Notes: generated by a model from the letters alone, not told the origin. Shown: positions 1-9,883, numbered from the stretch's first letter. The stretch is 50,039 nucleotides of DNA from Pseudomonadota bacterium (GCA_027491115.1 JAIXWV010000003.1:1-50039), one strand, 5' to 3'. Numbers and translations: made by a program.

Positions 1-2439
1 AATGCCGCCGCCTTCACTGACGAGACCTCGATCGGTGACGTTCGCTGGATCGCCCGCCGGATCGCCAAGCTCGGCAGATCAGACTGGACGGCCATTCTTC
101 GAGCCGGAGCTTACCCGGCCGATATCGAAGCTCTGATCCTGGAAAAGACGCTGGCCCGGGTGAACCAGCTGATGGCTTTGGCCGGCGTACGGGATTTCAA
201 AGCCTTCTCCTACGACCCCAAGCTGACCTATGGAAACGTCTTGAAAGGAAAGGCTCTTCAGGAAACCTACCCCGGATACGCGCTTCGCTTCACTTACGGC
301 GACCCCGAAAGTCCGCTCCGGGCTTCGGAAATGATCCGCTTCGGCGGCATCACCTTGATCAATACCGCCCTGAACGCACTGCTTGAAAAAGCCAACGAGT
401 GGCTCCAGCTCTCGGATCCCGCCACCGTCATCCGCCAGCACAAAGAAGATGTGGCCCGGAAGGTGACCGAACACTTCCAGAATCACCCGAATGAACCCTT
501 TGTCCAGCCCATCTCGGTTTGGGGGGGGCCGGTGGGTGGAGTCCGACTTCAGGCGAGCCGGAATATCATGACCGGGACCTATTACGGATCCGAAAGTCGG
601 ATTCAGTTGGTCGACGTGGTCGGGGCCACCGTCAATGCGGGCGGATTCTTCGGTGTTTCGGGCATTCCGGCGGTCGGAATTTCGGCCGCACCCTCGGTGC
701 AGATCACCCGGAACTATGTGCACGTACGCCCCCTCTCCGATATCAAAACTGCATGGAAGGATTCTTGGTCAAACCTTCTGGTTCCGGCCTTCATGCGAGA
801 GCTCGCCCAGGTCCTCACCGGCAAAGAGCCCGGGGAATACGAAAGCTCAATCAAAGCGTTCATGGATCGGATGACTCCTGGCGAGCTCTTCATCATCACA
901 GACGGTTTTTCGGGCGGTGCCGGGGTGCAAGTGCAGATTCCTGTAGGTGCACTCCTCGGACTGGTGGCTCCGGGCGATGCATTGAGTGCGGGGGTCGGAG
1001 TGAGCGGAAACTATGGCATCCTCTCCAGAACCACGCTCCTTAGAACCGAAGACGGCATCCAGGTTTTATTGACGCGAATGAAGTCCGGCGCCTTCGAGGC
1101 CGAACTCACTGCCAGGTTCTTCATCGATCTCGCTCAAGGATCGATCCGCTTTCAGAAGGGCACCGCCCACACGCGCGCATTCATTCTTCCTGCAAAAGGG
1201 AAGGACGAGACCGAAAGTCGAAGAATCTCGAGATCCCTGATCACCTTGCTGAAGCGGAACAACCCGGAGGTTCTCGAAGAGGAGTTCAAGCCCTATGAAC
1301 TCGACCACTCGGCCAAAGGGAATCGGGCCCTGTTCAGACTCGGACCTTTTTCATGGACCCGGCGGGTGAACTTCCATGAATTGGTCATCACACCGCCGGA
1401 GGATCCGGAAGCGCGCTATCAGCGTGAGGAACACAAACGGACCGTGGTGGAAGGGCAGCTCACCCGAATCTTCGGTAGCGACATTTACGGATTTTTCGGC
1501 AGTCTCACGAGACTGATCCACCCCTTGATTTCGATCGGCGGACAGGCACGGGGAGACGATCCTGCATCGAACTTCCTGGGTCGATCGAAGACATTCATCT
1601 CGAGCGCTCAAATCGAACTCACACCCGGACGCGACCACCGTCCTTTTTTACGGGTTCAACAAGTTCATGCCGGTTGGTCCATGCGAACCAAGCGCCTGCT
1701 CCGCCTGGTCCGGAAACTCACGGATGAACTGGGGGAGTTCAATCCCGGAACCGGATTGATCCATCCGGACGAGTTCTCACAGACCAAGCGTATCGAAGCT
1801 TTTCAGATTTCCTGGAACCTGCTGATCCACCCGGAGGGAATCAGCCGCATGCTCCGCATACTGGACATAGCCAGAATGCCCACCCGCGAAGCCGCTGAAG
1901 AGATGATCTCCCTTCTGGGCAGCGAGCAGTACCGGGATTGGTGCAAGGATCACGATTTGGAACCCACCATCCGTTACGGCCTTCCGACACCGGAGGAGCT
2001 CGATCAAACCGGCAGAGGAATCCTTGCGGAATCCTCACAAGGAAAAACGGCCGTTCTCGGCTGTGTGACACCGGTCATGGCCACTCTGTTCGATCTACGC
2101 GCGCGGTACCGCGGTAAGGAGTCCTTGTTTGTTAGGGATCCGGCGAACCGGGACGAGGCGGTGGAAAAGATCCGCCTCCTCAACACGGCGATGTCGGAAC
2201 TCGATCGTGACATGGATCTCGAAGAACTCATCCGGCTTTTCGGAAAAGAGCGTGTTTTTTTCCAGGTGCGAATCAGCGGCTTCCGCGCGGGTGACGAGAA
2301 CGGTGATTCAGAGTATTTTTCACACACGGCCGGACGGCTTGACTCCGAGATGAGTGCGGGCCCCTTGTCGGAGATCGCACGCGGAAGTGGCATCAGCAGC
2401 AATGAAATCGAAGCGAGGTACCTCTCGAATGGTTATTGA
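1..2439 (+). CDS. Large hypothetical protein, 5' end cut by the window
   Basis: The frame is open from base 1 to the TGA at 2437-2439, giving at least 812 codons with no visible start, so the gene is truncated by the window edge. I do not recognise the family. The middle contains two glycine- and valine-rich hydrophobic stretches, roughly bases 610-690 and 900-1010, that resemble beta-rich or pore-like segments. The C-terminal third is charged and helical, with many Glu-Leu-Ile-Arg runs. I see no zinc or nucleotide-binding motif. The next gene, an exported protease, starts inside its last codons (38-base overlap), so the two are probably co-transcribed and translationally coupled. Codon use looks like that of its neighbours. 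That it is a real gene is near certain; its function is unknown. Confidence 0.8.
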   Translation, partial: NAAAFTDETSIGDVRWIARRIAKLGRSDWTAILRAGAYPADIEALILEKTLARVNQLMALAGVRDFKAFSYDPKLTYGNVLKGKALQETYPGYALRFTYGDPESPLRASEMIRFGGITLINTALNALLEKANEWLQLSDPATVIRQHKEDVARKVTEHFQNHPNEPFVQPISVWGGPVGGVRLQASRNIMTGTYYGSESRIQLVDVVGATVNAGGFFGVSGIPAVGISAAPSVQITRNYVHVRPLSDIKTAWKDSWSNLLVPAFMRELAQVLTGKEPGEYESSIKAFMDRMTPGELFIITDGFSGGAGVQVQIPVGALLGLVAPGDALSAGVGVSGNYGILSRTTLLRTEDGIQVLLTRMKSGAFEAELTARFFIDLAQGSIRFQKGTAHTRAFILPAKGKDETESRRISRSLITLLKRNNPEVLEEEFKPYELDHSAKGNRALFRLGPFSWTRRVNFHELVITPPEDPEARYQREEHKRTVVEGQLTRIFGSDIYGFFGSLTRLIHPLISIGGQARGDDPASNFLGRSKTFISSAQIELTPGRDHRPFLRVQQVHAGWSMRTKRLLRLVRKLTDELGEFNPGTGLIHPDEFSQTKRIEAFQISWNLLIHPEGISRMLRILDIARMPTREAAEEMISLLGSEQYRDWCKDHDLEPTIRYGLPTPEELDQTGRGILAESSQGKTAVLGCVTPVMATLFDLRARYRGKESLFVRDPANRDEAVEKIRLLNTAMSELDRDMDLEELIRLFGKERVFFQVRISGFRAGDENGDSEYFSHTAGRLDSEMSAGPLSEIARGSGISSNEIEARYLSNGY

Positions 2440-5122
2440 TGCGCTGACGGTGCTCGTAGCATCCATTCTGTTCCCGACCGCACTGGCCCAGCCCGAGAGC
2501 CTTGACTCGCTCTCTTGGGGAATCAAGAACCGTGGTGAGGAGCAACAGATCCTGATCGACCATTTCACCTCCGGGACCCTAATCGGAGTGGCGGGTGAGG
2601 ACGTGAACCGCCCCCCTCCATTCAACGGACGAAAAGTGAAAGTCGCGGTCTTGGATACCGGAATCGATCCTTCCCATCCGGATTTGGCGGGCGCCTTGAC
2701 GGGTCCGGGCTTCAACGCCATCACCGGAACATCGGATACGAATGACACCCACGGGCACGGGACCCATGTGGCAGGCATCATCGGTGCGCGCGCATCTTCA
2801 ACGAAAGGATTCCATGGCGTTTCTTCCAACGTTCTACTCCTGCCCGTGAAGGTGGTTCAGACGGGGCCAAACGCTCCGATCCGCCCTCAGAGTGTGGAGC
2901 CGGGAGCGGGAACCGCCCTGACCGAAAATGTTGCCAAGGGAATCGAGTACGCCCTCCGGAACGGAGCAGAAGTGATTCACCTTTCCTTGGCTTGGCCACA
3001 CTCGATTCGATCGGCACGGGTCGACGCCGCTGTAGAAGAGGCGAGGAAGAAGAATGTCCTCATTGTTGCATCTGCGGGCAATGACCGGACCGTCGCCCGC
3101 GTTTATCCGTGCATTTACTCCGAGGTGATTTGTGTCGGAGCCCATGGTCCGGACGGAGCGTTTTCCCACTTCAGTAACCACGGCCCCATGGTGGACGTCT
3201 TGGCTCCCGGGACAGCTATATTGAGCACTTGGCCAGTCGGTAAAAATCCGGTGACATTCGCAGGGGCCCGCGGATACGAGTTCCGCAATGGAACGTCGAT
3301 GGCTGCGCCATTCGTGACAGGAGCCGTCGCCGAAATGCTATCGCGCGGAATCCCACCTCGGGAGATCCGGGCGCGCTTGATTATGGGCAGTCGTCCCACC
3401 CGGACTGAAGCCTTGTTCCGATCCGCCCTCGCCCCCCTCCCGGCAGACCGGATCACAGTACAGAACCAAAATGCCAGAGGCGGCAACCTCGACCTGATCC
3501 GGGCACTCGATCTCGAGCTCGAACCCTTGATGGTTCCGGTCATGAAAGGACCGGTTGAGCTTTCTTGGGACGGTCGCGAAGGACGGATCAACACCACTTT
3601 GTTGCTGAAGAACATCGGCGCAGCTTCGGGACCCATGTCGATAAAAATCCCGGGTCAATCGGTCCCTTACGAAAGAATCGGCGCAGATGAAGAGATCTCC
3701 GTACCTCTGAGTTTGGACGTGAACCGCTCTACCGAAAGCCGGATAAGAATCCCGATCGTGACTCAGAGTCAGGGGCATCCATCGAGACAGTTTGAAGTAG
3801 AGATCTCACTTTACCGGCAAGTCGGCTCCAAGAATTCACTGATCGGTGCCAGTATCCGAGAGGTAGAGGGTGGCTCGAGACTTCCGATTCCGGACGAGGT
3901 TCGGACAGTCACCGGAGCGCCAGCCTCTGCTCCCGAGCATGTGCTGGTGAATCGGGTGGGCAGTGTGACGCGCCTGCATTTGATCAAAGGCACGAAAATG
4001 ATCGACGCTGTTTCGCTGGAGGGAGTCGGCACCGATTCCTTGCTGGGGATTCATCTCCTGCCGGACGGAAGCTACTGCCTCATTTCGAGTGAACTTTCAA
4101 AAGGGGCCTCACGCCCCTCGTTCAATTTCTATCGGCTCGACTCTAGCTGGCACCTGGAAAGTCGCTCCACCTTGGGAACCGAAACTACGGTTTTCTCGGA
4201 GAAGTTTCAGTGGGCACAGATCGGCGGAGAATGGGGCCCTCTCTGGCTCGGTATCGGATTCACCCCTCAAGCCGATCTCCCTCCCTATGATCCGTGGAAT
4301 CCAGGCGCCAAGGACCTGAAGAAGCCACGATTGTTCTATTTTGCCGGTGGAAAACTCAGGGCCATCGATCCGGGCTCCGGAAGACTCCCCCTCCAACTCC
4401 TTCCGGACGGGAGGATTCTCACCACCCAAGGAAATGATTACTTCCAGCGGTACGAACTGATCACTCTCGAAAACGGCCGAATCAGGCAAGTGGCCGATCT
4501 CCCGGCCGGACCTTACCGGATGTTTTCAGGCGCCATGGCCGGAACCCCGGTGCTTCCTCTCGACGGCGATCGACCCGACACACTCTTGGTGACGGGACCC
4601 TCCAGTCCCGGCGATTTACGAGTTACTGGTGTCGGCGAACGGGGTTTCGATCACGTTCTCCGCCGCTCTTCTCCACTCGATTCACTCGTGAACATTCCTG
4701 CGGCATTCAGTGATGGCTTTCAGACTTCCTTTTTTGTGGAGTCTCATCACGACCTGCTGTGGTACCGGGATCCATCGTCCGCTCCACTGGGCACGACGTT
4801 GCAACGCTACAGCTACATTCCCTCGATGATCTTCAGTCGGACCTTGTTTGCCGCAGTTTCCGGACTCGAGAACGGGTCGCGCACCCCGGCAATCTACCAA
4901 CCAGCAGGAATCTCAAATGGGGGTGTTTCGGAGGTGGTTCTTGCCGACCCGGGTTCAAATGCACTCAGGCGTCCTGCATTTCTCCGTCTGAAAGCAAACT
5001 CCGGAGAATGCTTGGCGATCGGAAACCTGATTCCTGCCGACACCACTCGACCCTCCACCCAGTCGTTTTACTGCGCGGGCCGGTTCATCGAAATTCCTTT
5101 GTCACTCACCACCGGTGAGTGA
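2402..5122 (+). CDS. Exported subtilisin-like serine protease (peptidase S8) with long C-terminal extension
   Basis: A secreted endopeptidase of about 906 residues. I chose ATG 2402 because it gives a basic n-region (MKSKRGTSR), a hydrophobic core and an ALA-Q signal peptidase site; ATG 2429 is an alternative. The subtilase triad is complete: Asp85 in VAVLDTGID, His119 in HGHGTHVAG and Ser299 in GTSMAAPF. The catalytic domain covers about residues 70-320. The remaining 580 residues are beta-rich, with DGxY/DGR-type repeats that could form a propeller or adhesive stalk; I cannot name this part. There is no obvious lipobox or sorting tail. The start overlaps the preceding unknown gene by 38 bases and the end overlaps the convergent hutH by 17. 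An extracellular degradative role is inferred from the family and the signal peptide. Confidence 0.88.
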   Translation: MKSKRGTSRMVIDALTVLVASILFPTALAQPESLDSLSWGIKNRGEEQQILIDHFTSGTLIGVAGEDVNRPPPFNGRKVKVAVLDTGIDPSHPDLAGALTGPGFNAITGTSDTNDTHGHGTHVAGIIGARASSTKGFHGVSSNVLLLPVKVVQTGPNAPIRPQSVEPGAGTALTENVAKGIEYALRNGAEVIHLSLAWPHSIRSARVDAAVEEARKKNVLIVASAGNDRTVARVYPCIYSEVICVGAHGPDGAFSHFSNHGPMVDVLAPGTAILSTWPVGKNPVTFAGARGYEFRNGTSMAAPFVTGAVAEMLSRGIPPREIRARLIMGSRPTRTEALFRSALAPLPADRITVQNQNARGGNLDLIRALDLELEPLMVPVMKGPVELSWDGREGRINTTLLLKNIGAASGPMSIKIPGQSVPYERIGADEEISVPLSLDVNRSTESRIRIPIVTQSQGHPSRQFEVEISLYRQVGSKNSLIGASIREVEGGSRLPIPDEVRTVTGAPASAPEHVLVNRVGSVTRLHLIKGTKMIDAVSLEGVGTDSLLGIHLLPDGSYCLISSELSKGASRPSFNFYRLDSSWHLESRSTLGTETTVFSEKFQWAQIGGEWGPLWLGIGFTPQADLPPYDPWNPGAKDLKKPRLFYFAGGKLRAIDPGSGRLPLQLLPDGRILTTQGNDYFQRYELITLENGRIRQVADLPAGPYRMFSGAMAGTPVLPLDGDRPDTLLVTGPSSPGDLRVTGVGERGFDHVLRRSSPLDSLVNIPAAFSDGFQTSFFVESHHDLLWYRDPSSAPLGTTLQRYSYIPSMIFSRTLFAAVSGLENGSRTPAIYQPAGISNGGVSEVVLADPGSNALRRPAFLRLKANSGECLAIGNLIPADTTRPSTQSFYCAGRFIEIPLSLTTGE

Positions 5123-6602
5123 TCGCTTCGATTTCTGAAATGGCTTCGTAAAACGGTGCATCCTCGGAGAAGTAGGGGACCTTCTTCCGGATTTCGCCTT
5201 TGTATTTTTCAAGCTTTTCGGTGGTCTTGAGGGGGCTCAACAGGTCCAGGCCCTGGGTTGCGGCCAGAAGCTCCATCGAAAGCACACGCCTGGTGTTTTC
5301 AACCACCTTGAGACATTTCCTCGCCGCCCAAGCCCCCATCGAAACATGATCTTCTTTGTCGGCCGAGGTGGGAATCGTGTCCACCGAGGCCGGATGACAG
5401 AGCGTCTTGTTCTCACTGACAATACTGGCAGCCGCAACCTGGACGATCATGAAGCCGCTGTTGATGCCTGATTTCTTCATCAGAAAAGCAGGCAGGTCGG
5501 AGATCGCGGGATTGATGAGCTTCTCGATCCGCTGTTCCGAGATCGATGCGATTTCAGCCATGGCGATCGCCAAAAAATCCATGGACAGTGCGAGAATCTG
5601 TCCGTGGAAATTCCCACCACTCAGCACCTCGCCATCATCCGGGAACACCAACGGATTGTCGGTCACCGAATTGATCTCCCGCTCGACCACTGAACGGACG
5701 AATCCGAGGGTCTCGAGACTCGCTCCATGCACCTGCGGAATGCAGCGGAGTGAATATGGGTCCTGGACTTTTCCACAACCCTCATGGCTCAGGGCGATTT
5801 CGCTCTTCCTCGGGCGGCCGAGCAGATCTCGCATGTTTCGCGCTACCTCGATTTGTCCGGGATGCGGACGGACCTCATGAATTCTCGCATCAAAAGCAGT
5901 CGTAGTCCCCCGCAATGCCTCAAGGGTCATGGCTCCGGAAAGATTCGCCACACGGATCAACTGCTCGGCCTCGAGTACCGCGTGTGCTGCCAATGCCGCC
6001 ATGAACTGGGTCCCGTTGATGAGAGCAAGGCCTTCCTTGGGTCCGAGTACAATCGGCTTCAATCCCTTCTCTTTGAGTGCCTTGGCTCCAGTCACCAGTC
6101 GGCCGTTGAGATAAGCCTTACCTTCTCCGATCAGGACCAAGGCCAGATGGGCCAATGGAGAAAGATCACCACTCGCTCCCACACTCCCCTGTTCAGGGAT
6201 CCAAGGAATGATGTCATGATTCAAAAGATCAATCAGGGCCTGAACGGTATCGAGTGCCACCCCCGAATGGCCCTGAATGAGTGTTGCAGCCCTGAGAAGC
6301 AACATGGAACGAACCCTCTGGGCGGGAAGAGGCTCTCCAGTCCCAACAGCATGGGACCTGAGAAGATTCACCTGGAGTTGTTGGAGCTCACGGGTTTCGA
6401 TCTTTACATTCGAAAGAAGTCCAAAACCGGTGTTCACTCCATAAATCACCTCTCCCGAGCGCACCTTTTCGAGGAGATAATGATGGGCCCGCTTGATTCT
6501 TTTTACCGCATCAGCTGACAGTTTGACCTTCAGCTTGCCGGTGGATACCGCCTCGACATCCTCGAGAGTGAGCGGCTTTGAGCCAAGTGAGAGCGTTTTC
6601 AT
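5106..6602 (-). CDS. hutH: Histidine ammonia-lyase
   Basis: Deaminates L-histidine to urocanate, the first step of histidine catabolism in the cytoplasm. The 498-residue length fits the family (about 500-510). The Ala143-Ser144-Gly145 triad in VGASGDLSPL forms the MIO electrophile. YGVNTGFG near residue 54, QVNLLRSH near 77 and the QDPYSLRC segment are typical HutH signatures. It is the last gene of a minus-strand run lptG-def-fmt-rpe-hutH and overlaps rpe by 4 bases. No hutU, hutI or hutG is present here, so either the rest of the pathway lies elsewhere or the enzyme only supplies ammonia or urocanate. Another MIO-family lyase such as tyrosine or phenylalanine ammonia-lyase is less likely given the HutH-like substrate-site sequence. 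Confidence 0.93.
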   Translation of the reverse strand: MKTLSLGSKPLTLEDVEAVSTGKLKVKLSADAVKRIKRAHHYLLEKVRSGEVIYGVNTGFGLLSNVKIETRELQQLQVNLLRSHAVGTGEPLPAQRVRSMLLLRAATLIQGHSGVALDTVQALIDLLNHDIIPWIPEQGSVGASGDLSPLAHLALVLIGEGKAYLNGRLVTGAKALKEKGLKPIVLGPKEGLALINGTQFMAALAAHAVLEAEQLIRVANLSGAMTLEALRGTTTAFDARIHEVRPHPGQIEVARNMRDLLGRPRKSEIALSHEGCGKVQDPYSLRCIPQVHGASLETLGFVRSVVEREINSVTDNPLVFPDDGEVLSGGNFHGQILALSMDFLAIAMAEIASISEQRIEKLINPAISDLPAFLMKKSGINSGFMIVQVAAASIVSENKTLCHPASVDTIPTSADKEDHVSMGAWAARKCLKVVENTRRVLSMELLAATQGLDLLSPLKTTEKLEKYKGEIRKKVPYFSEDAPFYEAISEIEAITHRW

Positions 6603-7249
6603 CGAATAGCCTCCATGAGATCATTCCAAGCTTTTTTTCTGTCCGCCGCCGAGAAGATTGCCGACCCAGCGACAAAATTCTCGACTCCAGCTACACGTGC
6701 AGCCATTGCCGTGGTCGGATTGATACCTCCATCAATCTGAATGACCCAGGAAGCACCCGTGGCACGTTTTTGTTGGGCGAGCCATTTCACCTTGGCCAAT
6801 GACTCCGGCATGAACCCTTGACCCCCGAATCCGGGCTCGACGCTCATGATCAGAATGAGATCCAAGTTCGCGAGGTACGGGATGAGGGCTTCGACAGGCG
6901 TCGCCGGTTTGATCGACAGTCCTGCTTTCTTCCCGGCTTTCCGGATGGACTCGATTGCATTCGCCGGATCTTCCAAGGCCTCGAGGTGGAGGGTGATGAC
7001 GTCCGCCCCTGCCTGGACGAACCAAGGGATCATTTTGACCGGATCCTTCACCATCAAGTGACAGTCGAGCACTGCCTTGGTTCGAGCACGAAGCGATCGG
7101 ACCACCACCGGACCGATGGTCATGTTCGGGACAAAATGACCGTCCATCACGTCGACGTGAAACCAGTCTGCACCGAAAGCCTCGATCTCCTTCATTTCGA
7201 CAGCAAGTTGAGAAAAATCAGCCGAGAGAATAGACGGAGCCAGTCTCAT
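6599..7249 (-). CDS. rpe: Ribulose-phosphate 3-epimerase
   Basis: Interconverts ribulose 5-phosphate and xylulose 5-phosphate in the pentose phosphate pathway. The 216-residue TIM barrel has all family landmarks: LAPSILSADF at residues 3-12, HVDVMDGHFVPN at 31-42 with the metal and acid/base residues His31, Asp33 and Asp36, LDCHLMVKDP, MSVEPGFGGQGF and the phosphate-binding IDGGI loop near residue 173. The start is the ATG at 7249, which shares ATGA with the fmt stop. The downstream hutH start overlaps its stop in the same way, so all three are translationally coupled. Confidence 0.96.
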   Translation of the reverse strand: MRLAPSILSADFSQLAVEMKEIEAFGADWFHVDVMDGHFVPNMTIGPVVVRSLRARTKAVLDCHLMVKDPVKMIPWFVQAGADVITLHLEALEDPANAIESIRKAGKKAGLSIKPATPVEALIPYLANLDLILIMSVEPGFGGQGFMPESLAKVKWLAQQKRATGASWVIQIDGGINPTTAMAARVAGVENFVAGSAIFSAADRKKAWNDLMEAIR

Positions 7250-8202
7250 TTGGAGGATCCTTTCAGGGTCATCGGAAGAGAGACGCCGCGGCCCTTCATG
7301 CCGTTTAGGAAATCTCCTGCCGATATCGATTTTTTACCCTCTTCCTGCAGCTCGAGCAGCTCGTACGCTCCCTCGCCACAATTCAAGACGAGTCGTCCGA
7401 AATGCTCTTGTAGAATCCCGGCGGGTCCCCCGACGGAAGTGCCAGCAGGCCTTCCTCTTTTTATCTTGATCCGGAGTCCATCGGTCGTTTCAATCCTGGA
7501 CCCCGGCCACGGACAAAGCCCTCTTACCTGGAGATCCAACTCGCGCACGCTTCCGCTCCAGTCGAGTTGCTCCATCTCTTTGATGAGTTTTTTAGCATAG
7601 GTGACCCTCGTTTCGTCCTGAGGTCGTGGGGTGACAGAGCCTGATCGGACACCCTCGAGCGTGGGAAGGATGAGGCGGGCACCCATCGCACTCAGCCGGT
7701 CGTGTACCGTTTCCGCCGTATCCTCATCCGAAATCGGAGTGGACTCTTGCAACAAGATGTCACCGGCATCCAACTTCGGCACGATCATCATCGTCGTGAT
7801 ACCGGTTTCCCGGTCGCCCGAAAGGATCGCCCACTGAATGGGGGCCGCACCCCTCCAGCGTGGCAGTAAAGAAGAATGGATATTGATGGTTCCGTACTTC
7901 GGAATCCCGATCACATCGGGCTTCAAAATCTGACCATAAGCCACCACCACCGAGAAGTCGGGCTCGAAAGCACGCATGCGCTCGATTTCCTCGGGAACAG
8001 ACACCCGTTCGGGTGTGAAGACGGGAATACCATGAGCCATGGCCAGCGCCTTCACCGGTGAGGGTTGGAGCTTCAGACCCCGCCCCACTGGTCGATCGGG
8101 CTGGGTGTAAACCGCGACCACGTCCGTATCACGGATGAGTGTTTCGAGGGTCGGCACCGAGAACTCTGGGGTCCCCATGAATACCACGCGCAAACGACTC
8201 AT
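7246..8202 (-). CDS. fmt: Methionyl-tRNA formyltransferase
   Basis: Formylates the amino group of initiator Met-tRNA using 10-formyl-THF. I start it at ATG 8202 (318 residues), not at the longer open frame, because AGAGGAG sits about 8 bases upstream, the protein then begins MSRLRVVFMGTPEF as expected, and the length matches the usual 310-320. The N-terminal transferase domain shows the NIHSSLLPRWRGAAPI signature with the catalytic His and the TGITTMMIVPKLDAGDIL segment. The C-terminal tRNA-binding domain begins near residue 205. It overlaps def by 4 bases; def-fmt is a common bacterial pair because deformylase later removes the group that Fmt adds. Confidence 0.96.
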   Translation of the reverse strand: MSRLRVVFMGTPEFSVPTLETLIRDTDVVAVYTQPDRPVGRGLKLQPSPVKALAMAHGIPVFTPERVSVPEEIERMRAFEPDFSVVVAYGQILKPDVIGIPKYGTINIHSSLLPRWRGAAPIQWAILSGDRETGITTMMIVPKLDAGDILLQESTPISDEDTAETVHDRLSAMGARLILPTLEGVRSGSVTPRPQDETRVTYAKKLIKEMEQLDWSGSVRELDLQVRGLCPWPGSRIETTDGLRIKIKRGRPAGTSVGGPAGILQEHFGRLVLNCGEGAYELLELQEEGKKSISAGDFLNGMKGRGVSLPMTLKGSSK

Positions 8203-8783
8203 CCCGAACTCCTCTTTCTGGCTTTGATCAGCTTTTTCTTCGCAAAGTCCTGCTTCAGTGGACTCAGTCGATCGATGAACAACGTGCCAACCAGGTGATC
8301 CATTTCGTGCTGGAGACATACTGATAGCAGCCCTTCGGCGGAGATTTCGCGACGAAGGCCGTCGAGATCCTGGTAGGCGACTTTGATTTTTTCAGACCGC
8401 TTCACCTCTGCGCTGTAGTCCGGGACGGAGAGACACGCCTCTTTCATTTCACTGGATCCTTCGCGCAGGATGATCTCAGGATTGATCAAGACCAGAGGCT
8501 TCTTGCCTGACACAAAAGAGCCGTTGATCCACTCAGATCCTTCGGGTGGTTTCTCTCCTGGCCTCAGGTCTTCCGCGTCAATTGAATCGTAGTCGGTGTC
8601 GACGACGATGATCCGCTCGAGAACCCCCACCTGGTTGGCCGCGAGACCGATGCCGGGGGCATGATACATGGTTTCGAGCATGTCCTCGGCAAGCTTACGA
8701 TGACGGGCTTCCACACGTTCCACGGGTGCAGCCCGTTGTGCCAGAACAGGGTCAGGAAAAGTGTAGATTTTCAGTCTGGCCAT
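8199..8783 (-). CDS. def: Peptide deformylase
   Basis: Metalloenzyme that removes the N-formyl group from nascent proteins. It has the three deformylase motifs: GIGLAANQVG at residues 44-53, EACLS at 115-119 with metal ligand Cys117, and HEMDH at 159-163 with ligands His159 and His163 and catalytic Glu160. Motif II reads EACLS, not the commonest EGCLS. The protein is 194 residues, longer than the roughly 170 of E. coli, because of an acidic insert at about residues 63-90 (DTDYDSIDAEDLRPGEKPP region). It lies 3 bases downstream of lptG and overlaps fmt by 4. Confidence 0.96.
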   Translation of the reverse strand: MARLKIYTFPDPVLAQRAAPVERVEARHRKLAEDMLETMYHAPGIGLAANQVGVLERIIVVDTDYDSIDAEDLRPGEKPPEGSEWINGSFVSGKKPLVLINPEIILREGSSEMKEACLSVPDYSAEVKRSEKIKVAYQDLDGLRREISAEGLLSVCLQHEMDHLVGTLFIDRLSPLKQDFAKKKLIKARKRSSG

Positions 8784-8786
8784 CCC

Positions 8787-9857
8787 TCACACTCCTATCC
8801 TTTTCAACAACACCATGGCAAGCCCCCCGAATACCAGGCTTGGAAGCCAGGCTGCGAGAACGGGGGGAAGCATGCCATTCTGCCCCATAGACAAGGATAC
8901 CGAGTATCCGAGCCAATAAAAGAACGTGATGGCAAAGGCGATCATCAAATCTCTTCCAACCCGACCATCGCGAGCCCGGGAAATGGCAAACGGGACGGCG
9001 AGGAGGAACATGATCACAGGAATGATGCTCAAACTGAAACGGGAGTGGAGCTTTACCTCGAAAGCTCGTGAGTCAATTCCACTCTCTTTGTTTGAGCGAA
9101 TGTAGCGGATGAGATCCTTAATTCTAAGCCGATCCGCCTCTCTCTCGATCATCTTGAAGTCCGCCGGTCCTTCCTTGATCAAGAGCGGCCGCTCCCGAAA
9201 CTCCTCAGTGACGGGATAGCCGGTTTCTTTATCGAACCGCGTGGATCGTCCGTCCTGAAGCATCCACTGCTTTCCAACCCAGCGAGCCTCGGTGGCTTGG
9301 ATCTGTTCGACGAGGTCGAAAGCATCATCAAAGAGGTAAACTCCGATTCCAAGGATCCGCTCATTCCTTGAATCGAAGTTTCTCAGATGGTAGATCATCC
9401 GGTTGGATCGGTACCAAATTTTTTCCTGCTTCACGTCCAGGAAGAAATCCTGCCGCTTTTTGATCTCTTTCCAGTAGAACACGTTTTTCTTCTCATTGAA
9501 CGCCGGGAGAATCCTGTCCTGTAAAACCAAAGAAAAACAACACAGGACAAACACCAGGGGGAATAGAATCCCCATGATCTGTCGGATACTCACACCGATT
9601 GAGAAACAGGCTACAAGTTCATTGGTTTTACTGAACGCCGAGAGAGTCAGCACGGTCGCCAGAAGAACCGACGGGGGTGCAATCATGACGAGGGTCGCAG
9701 GAATATCATACAGCTGATACAGGATCCTTTGACTCATGGTGAAATCGTTCACCTGGGTGATCAAGGTCTGGAAATAAAAGAGCCCCGTCAGACCCACGAG
9801 GGCCAGAATCAGATTCTTTAAAAACGTTGCTGCGAGGTATCGCGCTAGTATTTGCAT
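8787..9857 (-). CDS. lptG: LptF/LptG-family LPS export permease
   Basis: Inner-membrane permease subunit of the Lpt machine that extracts LPS from the inner membrane and passes it to the periplasmic bridge. The 356 residues show the YjgP/YjgQ layout: three membrane segments in the first 115 residues (about 10-30, 52-75, 95-115), a soluble periplasmic beta-jellyroll domain from about 120 to 265, and three C-terminal membrane segments from about 268 to 350. The family match is clear from layout and from the RYLAATFLKN and FSKTNELVA segments; assignment as LptG, not LptF, is a guess, since only one paralogue is here. It heads the run with def, fmt, rpe and hutH. Only 26 bases separate it from the divergent lepB, so the two promoters must be very close or overlap. 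Confidence 0.85.
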   Translation of the reverse strand: MQILARYLAATFLKNLILALVGLTGLFYFQTLITQVNDFTMSQRILYQLYDIPATLVMIAPPSVLLATVLTLSAFSKTNELVACFSIGVSIRQIMGILFPLVFVLCCFSLVLQDRILPAFNEKKNVFYWKEIKKRQDFFLDVKQEKIWYRSNRMIYHLRNFDSRNERILGIGVYLFDDAFDLVEQIQATEARWVGKQWMLQDGRSTRFDKETGYPVTEEFRERPLLIKEGPADFKMIEREADRLRIKDLIRYIRSNKESGIDSRAFEVKLHSRFSLSIIPVIMFLLAVPFAISRARDGRVGRDLMIAFAITFFYWLGYSVSLSMGQNGMLPPVLAAWLPSLVFGGLAMVLLKRIGV

Positions 9858-9883
9858 GAAATCAGGGTTAAATTATCCCTACT

